This document shows, one piece after another, positions 6,231 through 16,800 of a stretch of DNA of 32,776 nt. The notes beneath the pieces were generated by a model, which ran no database searches, was not told where the DNA came from, and saw only the letters and a list, made by a program, of their open reading frames with translations. The DNA is from Mycolicibacterium palauense (GTDB taxonomy: Bacteria > Actinomycetota > Actinomycetes > Mycobacteriales > Mycobacteriaceae). Numbering within the stretch: the first letter of the stretch is position 1; each line of letters starts with the position of its first letter. Made by a program: the position numbers and the translations under genes. The stretch is taken from contig NZ_NVQF01000069.1 of NCBI RefSeq assembly GCF_002592005.1, positions 1-32,776 on the forward strand, in the 5' to 3' direction.

Positions 6231-7427
6231 TCAGGGTGCGGCGCCGCCCCGTCCGCGCAGCGTCTGCAGCCGTCGGATGGCCTCGGTCATCGTGTCGTCG
6301 CGTTTGCAGAACGCGAAACGCACCAGGTGATTCCATGCCGCGTAGTGCGGACCGTGCGGATCGCAGAACGCCGACAGGGGAATGGCCGCCACGCCGATCG
6401 TGGTCGGTAGTTCCGCGCAGAAGGCGGTGCTGTCGGCGAAGCCCAGAGGCCGCGGGTCGGCGCACAGGAAGTAGGTGCCGTGGCTGTCGTGCACGGCGAA
6501 TCCCACGTCGGCCAGCGCCGCGGACAACCGGTCGCGTTTGGCCGCCAGCGACTCCCGCAGGCCGGCCACCCAGTCGTCCTGGGTGTTGAGCGCCTCGGCG
6601 ACCGCAGGCTGGAACGGTGCCCCGCCGACATAGGTCAGGTACTGCTTGGCTGCGCGCACGCCGGCGATCAGATTCGCTGGACCGCATGCCCATCCGATCT
6701 TCCAGCCGGTGCAGTTGAACATCTTGGCCGCGCTGGAGATCGTCACCGTCCGTTCACGCATCCCCGGGTAGCCGGCCAGCGGGAGGTGCCGGCGCGGCTG
6801 CGGTGAGGCAAAGACCAGGTGTTCGTACACCTCATCGGTGATCACCAGGAGGTCGTTGTCGACCGCGACCGCCGCGATGGCCGATAACTCCGCCTCCTGC
6901 AACACCATTCCGGTCGGATTGTGCGGCGAATTGACGATCAGTGCGCGGGTCCGGGGGCCCACCGCGCGGCGGAGCGCGTCCACATCGAGGGCGAACCCGG
7001 TGCCGTCGGGCACGATGGGCGCCGTCACCCGGTGGCAGCCGGCCATCGCCAGCACCGGGGAGTAGGAGTCGTAGAACGGTTCGATGAGCACCACCTCGGA
7101 CCCGGGCTCGACGAGTCCGAGCACCGCGGCCGCGATGGCCTCGGTCGCGCCGACGGTCACTAGCACCTCGGTGTCGGGGTCGTAGTCCATGCCGTAGTGG
7201 CGTGCGCGCTGGGCGGCGATCGCCTCCCGTAACGGTGCGATGCCCAGCCCGGGCGGGTACTGGTTCACCCCGTCGGCGATCGCCTTCTCCGCGGCCACCA
7301 GCATCTGCGGCGGCCCGTCCTCGTCGGGAAATCCCTGACCGAGGTTGACCGCGCCGACCCGCGCCGCCAGTGCCGACATTTCGGCGAAGATGGTGACCGC
7401 ATAGGGCTGCAGCCGAGAGACCGTCAT
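6231..7427 (-). CDS. dapC: Class I PLP aminotransferase, DapC-like (Rv0858c)
   Basis: This 398-residue fold-type I aminotransferase has the family motifs. NPTG at 170-173 sits in VNSPHNPTGMVL, Asp198-Tyr201 (ITDEVY) contacts the PLP ring, and Lys235 in SSAAKMFNCTGWKIGW is the Schiff-base lysine. A conserved arginine near the end (NHLVRFAFCKRD) binds the substrate carboxylate. In M. tuberculosis the syntenic gene is named dapC, for succinyl-diaminopimelate aminotransferase in lysine and peptidoglycan precursor synthesis. Methionine or kynurenine aminotransferase activity is an alternative that sequence alone does not exclude. A TAGGCT -10 box ends eight bases before the ATG, so the leader is very short. 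It is divergent from the old yellow enzyme gene. Confidence 0.9.
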   Translation of the reverse strand: MTVSRLQPYAVTIFAEMSALAARVGAVNLGQGFPDEDGPPQMLVAAEKAIADGVNQYPPGLGIAPLREAIAAQRARHYGMDYDPDTEVLVTVGATEAIAAAVLGLVEPGSEVVLIEPFYDSYSPVLAMAGCHRVTAPIVPDGTGFALDVDALRRAVGPRTRALIVNSPHNPTGMVLQEAELSAIAAVAVDNDLLVITDEVYEHLVFASPQPRRHLPLAGYPGMRERTVTISSAAKMFNCTGWKIGWACGPANLIAGVRAAKQYLTYVGGAPFQPAVAEALNTQDDWVAGLRESLAAKRDRLSAALADVGFAVHDSHGTYFLCADPRPLGFADSTAFCAELPTTIGVAAIPLSAFCDPHGPHYAAWNHLVRFAFCKRDDTMTEAIRRLQTLRGRGGAAP

Positions 7428-7437
7428 GGGCTCCGAG

Positions 7438-7463
7438 CCTAGACATGCAGCCTAGACATCCAG
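7438..7463. repeat. Tandem 13-bp repeat at a divergent promoter
   Basis: CCTAGACATGCAG (7438-7450) is followed directly by CCTAGACATCCAG (7451-7463), with one difference. The first copy covers the TAGGCT -10 box of the leftward aminotransferase promoter. It may be a simple duplication or a pair of regulator half-sites. Confidence 0.5.
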
Positions 7464-7552
7464 CCCCCAACGGGAGTGGCGTGGCGCAGGGCGGCCGGGA
7501 CGCCGGGAACGGGCCTGGGAATGAACCCCGCCGCAAACGCGCTGATTGCGGC

Positions 7553-8659
7553 GTGACGTTTCGACTCGATGCCAACGCGGCACTGCTGACCCCCGTCCAG
7601 ATCGGCGACACCCTCGCCGCCAATCGGATCTTCATGGCCCCGTTGACGCGCTCACGCGCCGAAGCCGACGGCACACCGTCGGAGCTCGCCGTCCACTACT
7701 ACGCGCAGCGGGCCGGCGCCGGCCTGATCGTCTCCGAGGCCACCGCCGTGTCGGCCCAGGCCAACGGCGCCTACGTCAACACCCCCGGCCTCTACACCGA
7801 CACCCACCAGCGTGCCTGGGCCGGCATCGCCGACGCCGTCCACGACCGCGGCGGACGGATGTTCGTCCAGTTGTGGCACGTCGGCCGCATGGCCCATCCC
7901 GACATCGGCGGCAGCGAGCCGGTGGCGCCGTCGGCGGTGCCCGCGCAGCTGATCGCCCGCACGCCCGCGGGCAAGAAGCCGTTGCCGGTCCCGCGGGCCC
8001 TGGACACCGGAGAGATTCCCGGTGTCGTCGAGAGCTTCGCGCGCGCCGCCCGGCGCGCCGTGGACGCCGGCATGGACGGTGTCGAGATCCACGCCGCCAA
8101 CGGCTACCTGCTGCACCAGTTCCTCGCCGACGACGTCAACCGTCGCGCCGACGCCTACGGGGGCAGCCCCGAGAACCGGGCGCGCCTGGCCGCGGAGGTG
8201 ATCGAAGCGGTGGTCGCCGAGATCGGCGCGGGCCGGGTCGGCGTGCGCCTCTCACCCGGAAACTCCGCCGGCGACATCCACGAGGACGACACGGTGGCGG
8301 CCTACGAGGCGCTGCTGCACCGGATCGCCCCGCTGGGCATCGCCTACCTGCACCTCCTGATCGACCCCGACTCGGCGGACTTCGCGGCCCTGCGCGGGCT
8401 CTGGCAGGGCACGGTGGTGCTCAACGCCGGGCGCGGCGTCGGGACGGACTTCTGCCGGATGGAGGCGCTGGCCGACTGGGGTGTCATCGGCGCGGTCGCC
8501 GCGGGCCGGTCGTTTCTGGCCAACCCCGACCTGGTCGCGCGGCTGGTGGCCGGGGCCGAACTCAACGAGCCCGACGTGGCGACCTTCTACACGCCCGGAC
8601 CGGTCGGCTACACCGACTATCCGACCCTCGACCAGCTCAGCCGGGCCGAGCCGGCCTGA
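7553..8659 (+). CDS. Old yellow enzyme family NADH:flavin oxidoreductase / alkene reductase
   Basis: This 368-residue FMN-binding TIM-barrel enzyme reduces activated C=C bonds (enones, nitro-compounds) with NAD(P)H. Visible motifs from the GTG at 7553 are FMAPLTRSRA (28-37, flavin contact), LWHVGRMAH (107-115) and GVEIHAANGYLLHQFL (176-191). His180, Asn183 and Tyr185 occupy the places of the catalytic His/Asn/Tyr set of this family. NRRADAYGGSPENRARL and NAGRGVGTD follow. The start is uncertain: an ATG at 7445 gives 404 residues but adds a low-complexity tail, so the GTG at family-typical length is preferred. No ribosome binding site precedes it. The natural substrate is unknown. A strong hairpin follows the gene. 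Confidence 0.88.
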   Translation: MTFRLDANAALLTPVQIGDTLAANRIFMAPLTRSRAEADGTPSELAVHYYAQRAGAGLIVSEATAVSAQANGAYVNTPGLYTDTHQRAWAGIADAVHDRGGRMFVQLWHVGRMAHPDIGGSEPVAPSAVPAQLIARTPAGKKPLPVPRALDTGEIPGVVESFARAARRAVDAGMDGVEIHAANGYLLHQFLADDVNRRADAYGGSPENRARLAAEVIEAVVAEIGAGRVGVRLSPGNSAGDIHEDDTVAAYEALLHRIAPLGIAYLHLLIDPDSADFAALRGLWQGTVVLNAGRGVGTDFCRMEALADWGVIGAVAAGRSFLANPDLVARLVAGAELNEPDVATFYTPGPVGYTDYPTLDQLSRAEPA

Positions 8660-8676
8660 CTCTCCACTGTTCGGCG

Positions 8677-8707
8677 ACGCCGGGCACCCAATGTGGGTGC
8701 CCGGCGT
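8677..8707 (+). terminator. Hairpin terminator after the old yellow enzyme gene
   Basis: A perfect 14-bp stem (8677-8690 with 8694-8707) closes a 3-base ATG loop. It begins 17 bases after the stop codon and runs into GTTTC. This is a strong GC-rich stem with few T residues, the common mycobacterial form. It isolates fadA from upstream transcription. Confidence 0.8.
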
Positions 8708-8744
8708 TTCGCGTGGTGAGCAGGGCAGAGACGCTGAGCACACA

Positions 8745-8777
8745 CCCAACCAAGCGGTTGGGGGAGCCTGCTAGGCT
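8745..8777 (+). promoter_or_regulatory. fadA-fadB promoter with palindromic operator
   Basis: CCCAACC-AAGC-GGTTGGG (8745-8762) is a perfect inverted repeat with 7-base arms. It ends nine bases before a TAGGCT -10 box (8772-8777) and so covers the -35 region. The fadA ATG is about 77 bases after the predicted start of transcription. A palindrome of this size and place is typical of TetR-family repressors, many of which sense acyl-CoA in mycobacteria. No regulator gene is adjacent. Confidence 0.55.
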
Positions 8778-8860
8778 CGCGAATCGAGGACGAACGTCCA
8801 CGCGGGTTCCGGCCGTGCCGGCCCGCGCCGCCAACCTGAACAGGACCTGGAGACACCGAC

Positions 8861-10069
<1,209 letters not shown>

Positions 10070-10088
10070 GAGTAGAGGGACGAAAGCC

Positions 10089-12236
10089 ATGGCAGAGAAC
10101 ACGATTCAGTGGGACAAGGATGCCGACGGCATCGTCACGCTGACGCTGGACGACCCGACCGGTTCGGCCAACGTGATGAACGAGCACTACAAGGAATCCA
10201 TGCACAAGGCCGTCGAACGTCTTGTCGCCGAGAAGGATTCGATCACCGGTGTGGTGATCGCCAGCGCCAAGAAGACCTTCTTCGCCGGCGGTGACCTCAA
10301 GGGCATGATGAAGATCGGTCCCGACGACGCCGCGGCGGCGTTCGCCGAGGTGGAGTTCATCAAGGCCGACCTGCGCGCGCTCGAGACGCTGGGCAAGCCC
10401 GTCGTCGCGGCGATCAACGGCGCCGCGCTCGGCGGCGGCCTGGAGATCGCGCTGGCCTGTCACCACCGCATCGCCTCCGATACCAAGGGCGTGGTCCTCG
10501 GGCTGCCCGAGGTCACGCTGGGGCTGCTCCCCGGCGGCGGCGGCGTCGCGCGCACCGTCCGGATGTTCGGCATCCAGAAGGCGTTCATGGAGGTGCTGTC
10601 CCAGGGCACCCGGTTCAAGCCGGGCAAGGCCAAGGAGGTCGGCCTGGTCGACGAATTGGTCGGCAGCGTCGAGGAACTGATCCCGGCGGCGAAGGCCTGG
10701 ATCAAGGCGAATCCGGAGGCGCACACCCAGCCGTGGGATCAGAAGGGCTACAAGATGCCCGGCGGCACGCCCGCCAGCCCCGCGTTGGCCGGGGTGCTGC
10801 CCTCCTTCCCGGCCCTGCTGAAAAAGCAGCTCAAGGGTGCGCCGATGCCCGCGCCGCGGGCCATCCTCGACGCGGCCGTCGAGGGTTCGCAGGTGGACTT
10901 CGACACCGCCAGCCGCATCGAGAGCCGCTACTTCACGTCGCTGGTGACCGGACAGACCGCCAAGAACATGATCCAGGCGTTCTTCCTGGACCTGCAGACC
11001 ATCAACGGTGGCGGGTCGCGTCCCGACGGCATCGGCAAGACCCCGATCACCAAGGTGGGTGTGCTCGGTGCCGGGATGATGGGCGCCGGAATCGCCTACG
11101 TCTCGGCCAAGGCCGGCTTCGAGGTCGTGCTCAAGGACGTCAGCGCCGAAGCTGCCGAGAAGGGCAAGGGCTACTCGGAGAAGCTGGAGGCCAAGGCGCT
11201 CCAGCGGGGCAGGACCACCGAGGAGAAGAGCAAGGCGCTGCTGGATCGGATCACCCCGACCGCCGACCCCGCCGACCTGAAGGGCGTCGACTTCGTCATC
11301 GAGGCGGTGTTCGAGAACCAGGATCTCAAGCACAAGGTCTTCCAGGAGATCGAGGACGTCGTCGAGCCCAACGCGGTGCTCGGGTCGAACACCTCCACGC
11401 TGCCGATCACCGGGCTGGCCACCGGCGTCAAGCGCCAGGAGGACTTCATCGGGATCCACTTCTTCTCGCCGGTGGACAAGATGCCGCTGGTGGAGATCAT
11501 CAAGGGCGAGAAGACCTCGGATGAGGCCCTGGCCCGCGTCTTCGACTACACGCTGGCCATCGGCAAGACGCCGATCGTGGTCAACGACAGCCGCGGCTTC
11601 TTCACCTCCCGGGTGATCGGCACGTTCGTCAACGAGGCGTTGGCGATGCTGGGCGAGGGTGTCGCACCGGCCAGCATCGAGCAGGCCGGCTCGCAGGCGG
11701 GCTACCCGGCGCCGCCGCTGCAGCTCTCCGACGAACTCAACCTGGAGCTGATGCACAAGATCGCCGCCGCGACCCGCAAGGGTGTCGAGGACGCCGGCGG
11801 CAGCTACGAGCCGCACCCGGCGGAGGCCGTCGTCGAGAAGATGATCGAGATCGGCCGGCCTTCGCGGCTGTCGGGTGCCGGGTTCTACGAGTACGTCGAC
11901 GGCAAGCGCGTCGGTCTGTGGCAGGGGCTGGCCGACACGTTCAACTCCGGCAGCGCCGATATGCCGCTGCAGGACATGATCGACCGGATGCTCTTCGCCG
12001 AGGCGCTGGAAACCCAGAAGTGCCTCGACGAGGGTGTGCTGACGTCGACGGCCGACGCCAACATCGGTTCCATCATGGGCATCGGCTTCCCGCCCTACAC
12101 CGGTGGCTCGGCTCAGTTCATCGTGGGCTACCAGGGTGCGGGGGGCATCGGCAAGGAAGCCTTCGTCGCCCGGGCCAAGGAGCTGGCCGCCAAGTACGGC
12201 GAGCGGTTCCTGCCGCCGGAGTCGTTGCTCACCTAA
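10089..12236 (+). CDS. fadB: Trifunctional enzyme alpha subunit: enoyl-CoA hydratase / 3-hydroxyacyl-CoA dehydrogenase (Rv0860)
   Basis: This 715-residue two-part enzyme performs the hydration and NAD-dependent oxidation steps of beta-oxidation. The N-terminal crotonase domain has the oxyanion-hole region FFAGGDLKG (64-72) and the catalytic glutamates Glu119 (GAALGGGLE) and Glu141 (GLPEVTLG). The dehydrogenase part begins about residue 320 with the Rossmann motif GAGMMGAGIA (327-336). It then has Glu409, SNTSTLPI (433-440) and His457 in GIHFFSPVDKMPLVE. A second dehydrogenase C-terminal domain follows. Length and layout match Rv0860. The ATG at 10089 is chosen over an upstream frame start inside fadA. 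It is co-transcribed with fadA and closed by the hairpin at 12249. Confidence 0.96.
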   Translation: MAENTIQWDKDADGIVTLTLDDPTGSANVMNEHYKESMHKAVERLVAEKDSITGVVIASAKKTFFAGGDLKGMMKIGPDDAAAAFAEVEFIKADLRALETLGKPVVAAINGAALGGGLEIALACHHRIASDTKGVVLGLPEVTLGLLPGGGGVARTVRMFGIQKAFMEVLSQGTRFKPGKAKEVGLVDELVGSVEELIPAAKAWIKANPEAHTQPWDQKGYKMPGGTPASPALAGVLPSFPALLKKQLKGAPMPAPRAILDAAVEGSQVDFDTASRIESRYFTSLVTGQTAKNMIQAFFLDLQTINGGGSRPDGIGKTPITKVGVLGAGMMGAGIAYVSAKAGFEVVLKDVSAEAAEKGKGYSEKLEAKALQRGRTTEEKSKALLDRITPTADPADLKGVDFVIEAVFENQDLKHKVFQEIEDVVEPNAVLGSNTSTLPITGLATGVKRQEDFIGIHFFSPVDKMPLVEIIKGEKTSDEALARVFDYTLAIGKTPIVVNDSRGFFTSRVIGTFVNEALAMLGEGVAPASIEQAGSQAGYPAPPLQLSDELNLELMHKIAAATRKGVEDAGGSYEPHPAEAVVEKMIEIGRPSRLSGAGFYEYVDGKRVGLWQGLADTFNSGSADMPLQDMIDRMLFAEALETQKCLDEGVLTSTADANIGSIMGIGFPPYTGGSAQFIVGYQGAGGIGKEAFVARAKELAAKYGERFLPPESLLT

Positions 12237-12248
12237 ACGGCCGCAGAT

Positions 12249-12278
12249 CGCCCCCGAAACCGTGATGTTTCGGGGGCG
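12249..12278 (+). terminator. Hairpin terminator after fadB
   Basis: A perfect 12-bp stem, CGCCCCCGAAAC with GTTTCGGGGGCG, closes a 6-base loop (CGTGAT) and is followed by TTTGCG. It begins 12 bases after the fadB stop and ends the fadA-fadB operon. Confidence 0.85.
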
Positions 12279-12329
12279 TTTGCGTCTCCGAGTCGTCTAT
12301 CTGAGCTCGACTCGACAGGAGGTCTGGGA

Positions 12330-13163
12330 ATGGCTGACTCCACTCTCATTCCGCTCGACGTGCTCATGGGTGACCGCGAGCGGGCCGGAGCGCAGATCTC
12401 ACCGGCCGCGGCATCGAGGGCTATCTGTGGGCGCACGACAACCGCCACCTGATGTATGTGCGCGACAAGGAACGCGCCGACCTGCCCGCGGTACTGGCGG
12501 TTCATGGCGGGCCGTGGACGCGCGACGCCTGGGGCTTGGACACCGAGGCGCAGTGGCTCGCCAACCGTGGCTATGTCTGTGTGCAGGTGAACTTCCGGGG
12601 GTCCAGTGGGTACGGCAAGGAGTTCCTCAACGCGGGTGACCGCGAGTGGGGCGCCAAGATGCACGACGACCTGCTCCGACGCCGTCGATCACCTGGTGTC
12701 TCAGGGCCTGGTGGATCGTGAACGCGTCGCGATATACGGCGGGTACGCCGCGCTGGTGGGTGCGGCGTTCACGCCCGGCGCGTTCCGATGCGCGATCTCG
12801 ATGGTCGGCCCGTCGAACCTGAACACGCTCATCGAGTCGTTTCCGGAGTACTGGAAGCCGATGATCGCGATGTGGCACAAACGCGTCGGCGAGGACAGTG
12901 ACTTCCTGTGGTCACGTTCGCCGTTGTCGCGGGTCGACGACATCAGCATCCCGGTCCTGATTGCCCAGGGCGAGAACGATCCACGCGTCAAACGGACCGA
13001 GTCCGAGCAGATCGTCGCCGCCATGGTCGCGCGCGGGATCGAGCACGAGTACGTGATGTACGAGGACGAGGGCCACGGTCTGACCAAGCCCGAGAACCGC
13101 CTCGACTTCTACCACCGCGCCGACCGCTTTCTGGCCAGACATCTCGGCGGTCGGTCCGAGTGA
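12330..13163 (+). pseudogene. Decayed S9 family (prolyl oligopeptidase-like) serine peptidase
   Basis: The ribosome binding site (AGGAGG, eight bases before the ATG) and the first codons (TLIPLDVLMGDRERAGAQISP) look like the start of a full-length S9 peptidase, normally over 600 residues. The frame then changes near 12398 to RGIEGYLWAHDNRHLMYVRDKE, so most of the propeller is deleted. The hydrolase part follows with HGGPW and VNFRGSSGYGKEFLN, then a one-base insertion (an extra C near 12676) shifts the frame back. The nucleophile elbow, usually YGGSYGGYAAL, reads IYGGYAALVG. Four residues including the catalytic serine are missing. Asp and His regions remain (GENDPRVK, EDEGHGL). It cannot be an active peptidase. 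Confidence 0.9.
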
Positions 13164-13732
13164 CCTCATGCGGTGAGGACCAGCCGTGTGGAGGGCAAAT
13201 TTCTGAACCGCATGACCTCCTGGTCGAGACGGCGGACGTCTGTGGGACGGCGGACGCGGCCGGCGCCGCGCCGGCCACCGCGTTGAAACGGTGTTTCCGC
13301 TCACTCGCTTCTTCTCGGTTGCGACGCGGATTCCGCCCATTCGAGTTATCGAGTTGCGGGCCGTCTCCCCTCCGGATGTCGCGCCGGGCTTGCGAACCGC
13401 CTCTCGGTTCTTTCGGCTCTCGGGTGAAGAGCGCGAGTCCCATCGCGCGCGCGGGTCGGGAGCGGAGCCGACGCAGAACCGGGTTCGCGAGAATCTTTCC
13501 ACAGCGAAAATTAGCCGCCTAAACACGCTGATCACGCCTGATGCCAGGCTTTGCCGTACTACTGCGCGGTAGCGGGTTTGCCAGATATTTGCACAATCAA
13601 GAATCTGTCCGAACCGGGTGATCGACATCACGTCGGTGTTCTAGGCTGACCGAGGCTGAGCGTGTACTGAGGAACACCTGTGCATTATCAGCAATCAACG
13701 GTCAGTAGTGCTAAGTAGTCGGGGAGAGCGCG
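13164..13732. other. Non-coding gap of about 570 bases
   Basis: No convincing gene is seen on either strand; the open frames here lack family motifs and ribosome binding sites. Composition is less GC-rich than its neighbours from about 13500 onward. A TAGGCT (13642-13647) could be a -10 box for the downstream leader and surface-protein gene, but no matching -35 is clear. Confidence 0.4.
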
Positions 13733-13807
13733 ATGACGCTGGGTCTGCGTGTGCGCCGAGAGGGCGGTCGCCACCGTTCGCTTACTCTCCTGCCGCCCTT
13801 CCGCTAG
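13733..13807 (+). CDS. Possible 24-codon leader peptide
   Basis: The short frame MTLGLRVRREGGRHRSLTLL (then PPFR) starts five bases after a GGGGAGA ribosome binding site and ends 59 bases before the large surface-protein start. The peptide is Arg-rich. It could be an upstream open reading frame controlling the large gene, or a chance frame. No attenuator hairpin is obvious; CACCG-N10-CGGTG around 13811-13830 is a weak stem. Confidence 0.3.
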   Translation: MTLGLRVRREGGRHRSLTLLPPFR

Positions 13808-13866
13808 GGCGCACCGTACAGATATTCGGTGGGGGGACCGCAGGAAGAGCAAACGGAGGCCATCCT

Positions 13867-16800
13867 ATGTGTGCAAGTCCCGCTCGCCATCGAGTGAAGC
13901 GCATCGACCGTTCGGGCGTGGGGCCCGGGTTCTGGGCGGCGCGGGATCTCCTTGAGCAGGCTGGGGCGAGCGGCTCGGCCAGGCACGCCCGCAAGGAGAC
14001 CTCCAAGTACGCCATCCACATCGGACGCGTTGGCGCCCTGGCGGTCTCGCTGGGTGTCGGCCTGGCAGTGGCCCACAGCGAGGGCGTGGCCTACGCCGAC
14101 GCCGATTCGGACTCGGGGAGCGGGTCGGCCTCGTCGGCGTCCTCGGGCGCCGGTGGTGGAGTGTCGAGTTCCTCCTCCTCGTCCTCCGTTTCGGCGGGAC
14201 CGAAGAAGACGTCCACGGACGCCGATACGGATCCGGCGGAACGGACGTCATCGTCGGACGATGACACCCGGGCCACATCCGATTCGGACTCCGATTCGGA
14301 CTCGTCAGCGGAATCGGATTCGGAATCGGAGTCGTCGGGCGGATCCTCGGATGACGCGCGCGACGACGAGGCGCTGGACAGTTCCGATCCGGACACCGCC
14401 TCGGACACCACCGATGATGTCGACGGGTCATCGCAGTCCGAGGACGAGGGGCAAACCGGCGACGGCGCCGATGCCGGGGACTCCGGTGACCCGGTGGAGG
14501 AGACGGTGTCCGCCGAGCCGGAGCCTGATGTCGACGAATCCGCCGGCGACGGATCGTCGGCGGATACGCCGGAGCCCGCTGCCCGGCCGGCCGGCGCCTC
14601 CGATACCAAGCCGATCGCCGACGAGGCAGAGCCGGCTCACGAGGAGGTGGATACCGGCGCGGAGGCCGGTGCATCTCTCTCGGCGGCCGACGAGGCCGCG
14701 ACGATCGACGAGAGTCTGGACGACGAGGAATCCACCGTCGTGGCGGTGGCCGCGACCGAGGTCGTGGTCCGTACCGAGACCCTCTCCCTCAGGACGGCGG
14801 CTCCCGCAGCCACCGTGGCCACCGCACCCGTCGAGCCGGCGTCGAGCACCGAGGCCGTGGACGTCGTGGCCGGCCTGGTCTCGAACGTCGTCTCGCCCTT
14901 CGTGGATCCGAATGCGCCCGCCGACGCGCCGTGGTTCGATGCGCTGCTTGCGTGGGCCCGCCGCCAGATCAACCACACCCTGTTCAACCGCACCCCGATC
15001 TCGGGCCCCATCGTGGCCGAACAGATCGTCACCGGCCAGGTGGTTTTCGATCTCAACGCGTCCGATCCCAATGGTGATCCGCTGACGTACGAGATCGTCC
15101 AACCGGAGAATGGCTTCGTCATCCGTGACCTGCTGTCCGGGAAGTTCATCTACACCCCGAACACGGTCGTCACCGGCGACCCCCTGACGGACAGCTTCCA
15201 GGTGGTCATCCGAGACGATTCCGAACATCTGACCGGGGCGCTCGGCTCCATCCAGAGCGTGCTGCACGTCGTCGCGCGCGTACTGGGTCTCGCTCAGCCC
15301 GACAACCTCACCGTCACCATTCCCGTCACCGTCGATCCCATCGTGCAGCTGCCACCGACCGTCATCACGGTCGGCGCACCGGTGTACACGTTGGGTGATG
15401 ATCCGGTGGCGTTGGTGTCGTCGGTGGATATCGCGGATTTGGATTCGGAGTACTTGTCGGGGGCGAAGATCAGGATTTCGCTGCTGGCCCAGGACGGCGA
15501 TGTGCTGGGGTACGTTGCCCCGGACGGCAATCCGGTGACGGCGTCGTGGGATGTGGACTCCAAGACGCTGACTCTGTCGGGGGATGCGACGATTGCTCAG
15601 TATGAGCAGGCGATTGAGGCGGTGACCTTCGCTGCCAGCGGTGGCGCGTTGATTGTGCGGACGGTGTCGGTGTCGGTGACCGACGATCAGGGTGTGGACA
15701 GCCTGGTACCGGGTCTGGTTCTTGCCAATGTCGCGGCGCCGATCTTGCCGCCGACGGTGATCACCGTGGGTACCCCGATTTACACGTTGGGTGATGATCC
15801 GGTGGCGTTGGTGTCGTCGGTGGATATCGCGGATTTGGATTCGGAGTACTTGTCGGGGGCGAAGATCAAGATTTCGCTGCTGGCCCAGGACGGCGATGTG
15901 CTGGGGTACGTTGCCCCCGAGGGCAATCCGGTGACGGCGTCGTGGGATGTGGACTCCAAGACGCTGACTCTGTCGGGGGATGCGACGATTGCTCAGTATG
16001 AGCAGGCGATTGAGGCGGTGACCTTCGCTGCCAGCGGTGGCGCGTTGATTGTGCGGACGGTGTCGGTGTCGGTGACCGACGATCAGGGTGTGGACAGTCT
16101 GCTTCCGGGTGCGGCGACGGTGTTGGTGGTGGCGCCGATCTTGCCGCCGACGGTGATCACCGTGGGGGCGTCAACGTACACGTTGGGTGATGATCCGGGG
16201 TCTGTGTTGTCGTCGGTGGTTATTGAGGATTTGGATTCGGATTCGTTGTCGGGGGCGACGGTCAGGATTGTGACGTTGGGTCAGTCCGGCGATGTGTTGG
16301 GGTACGTTGCCCCCGAGGGCAATCCGGTGACGGCGTCGTGGGATGCGGATTCCATGACGTTGACGTTGTCGGGGGACGCGACGATTGCGCAGTATGAGCA
16401 GGCGCTCAAGGCGGTGACGTTCTCGGCGACCGAGGGTGTCGCCGTTCTTCGTGGCCTGGCGGTCTCGGTCACCGACGATCAGGGTGTGGGCAGTCTGCTT
16501 CCGGGTGCGGCGACGGTGTTGGTGGTGGCGCCGATTTTGCCGCCGTCGGTGATCACGGTGGGGGCGTCGACGTACACGTTGGGTGATGATCCGGGGTCTG
16601 TGTTGTCGTCGGTGGTTATTGAGGATTTGGATTCGGATTCGTTGTCGGGGGCGACGGTCAGGATTGTGACGTTGGGTCAGTCCGGTGATGTGTTGGGTTA
16701 TACGGCGCCGCAGGATAATCCGGTGACGGCGTCGTGGGATGCGGATTCCATGACGTTGACGTTGTCGGGGGACGCGACCATCGCCCAGTATGAGCAGGCG

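Noticed and set aside
12912..13631. Minus-strand frame of 239 codons over the peptidase remnant and the gap
   Set aside because: No recognisable domain or ribosome binding site, and half of it is antisense to the decayed peptidase.
13808..13866. Possible riboswitch before the giant surface protein
   Set aside because: Only one weak 5-bp stem is visible and no known riboswitch core motif is present.
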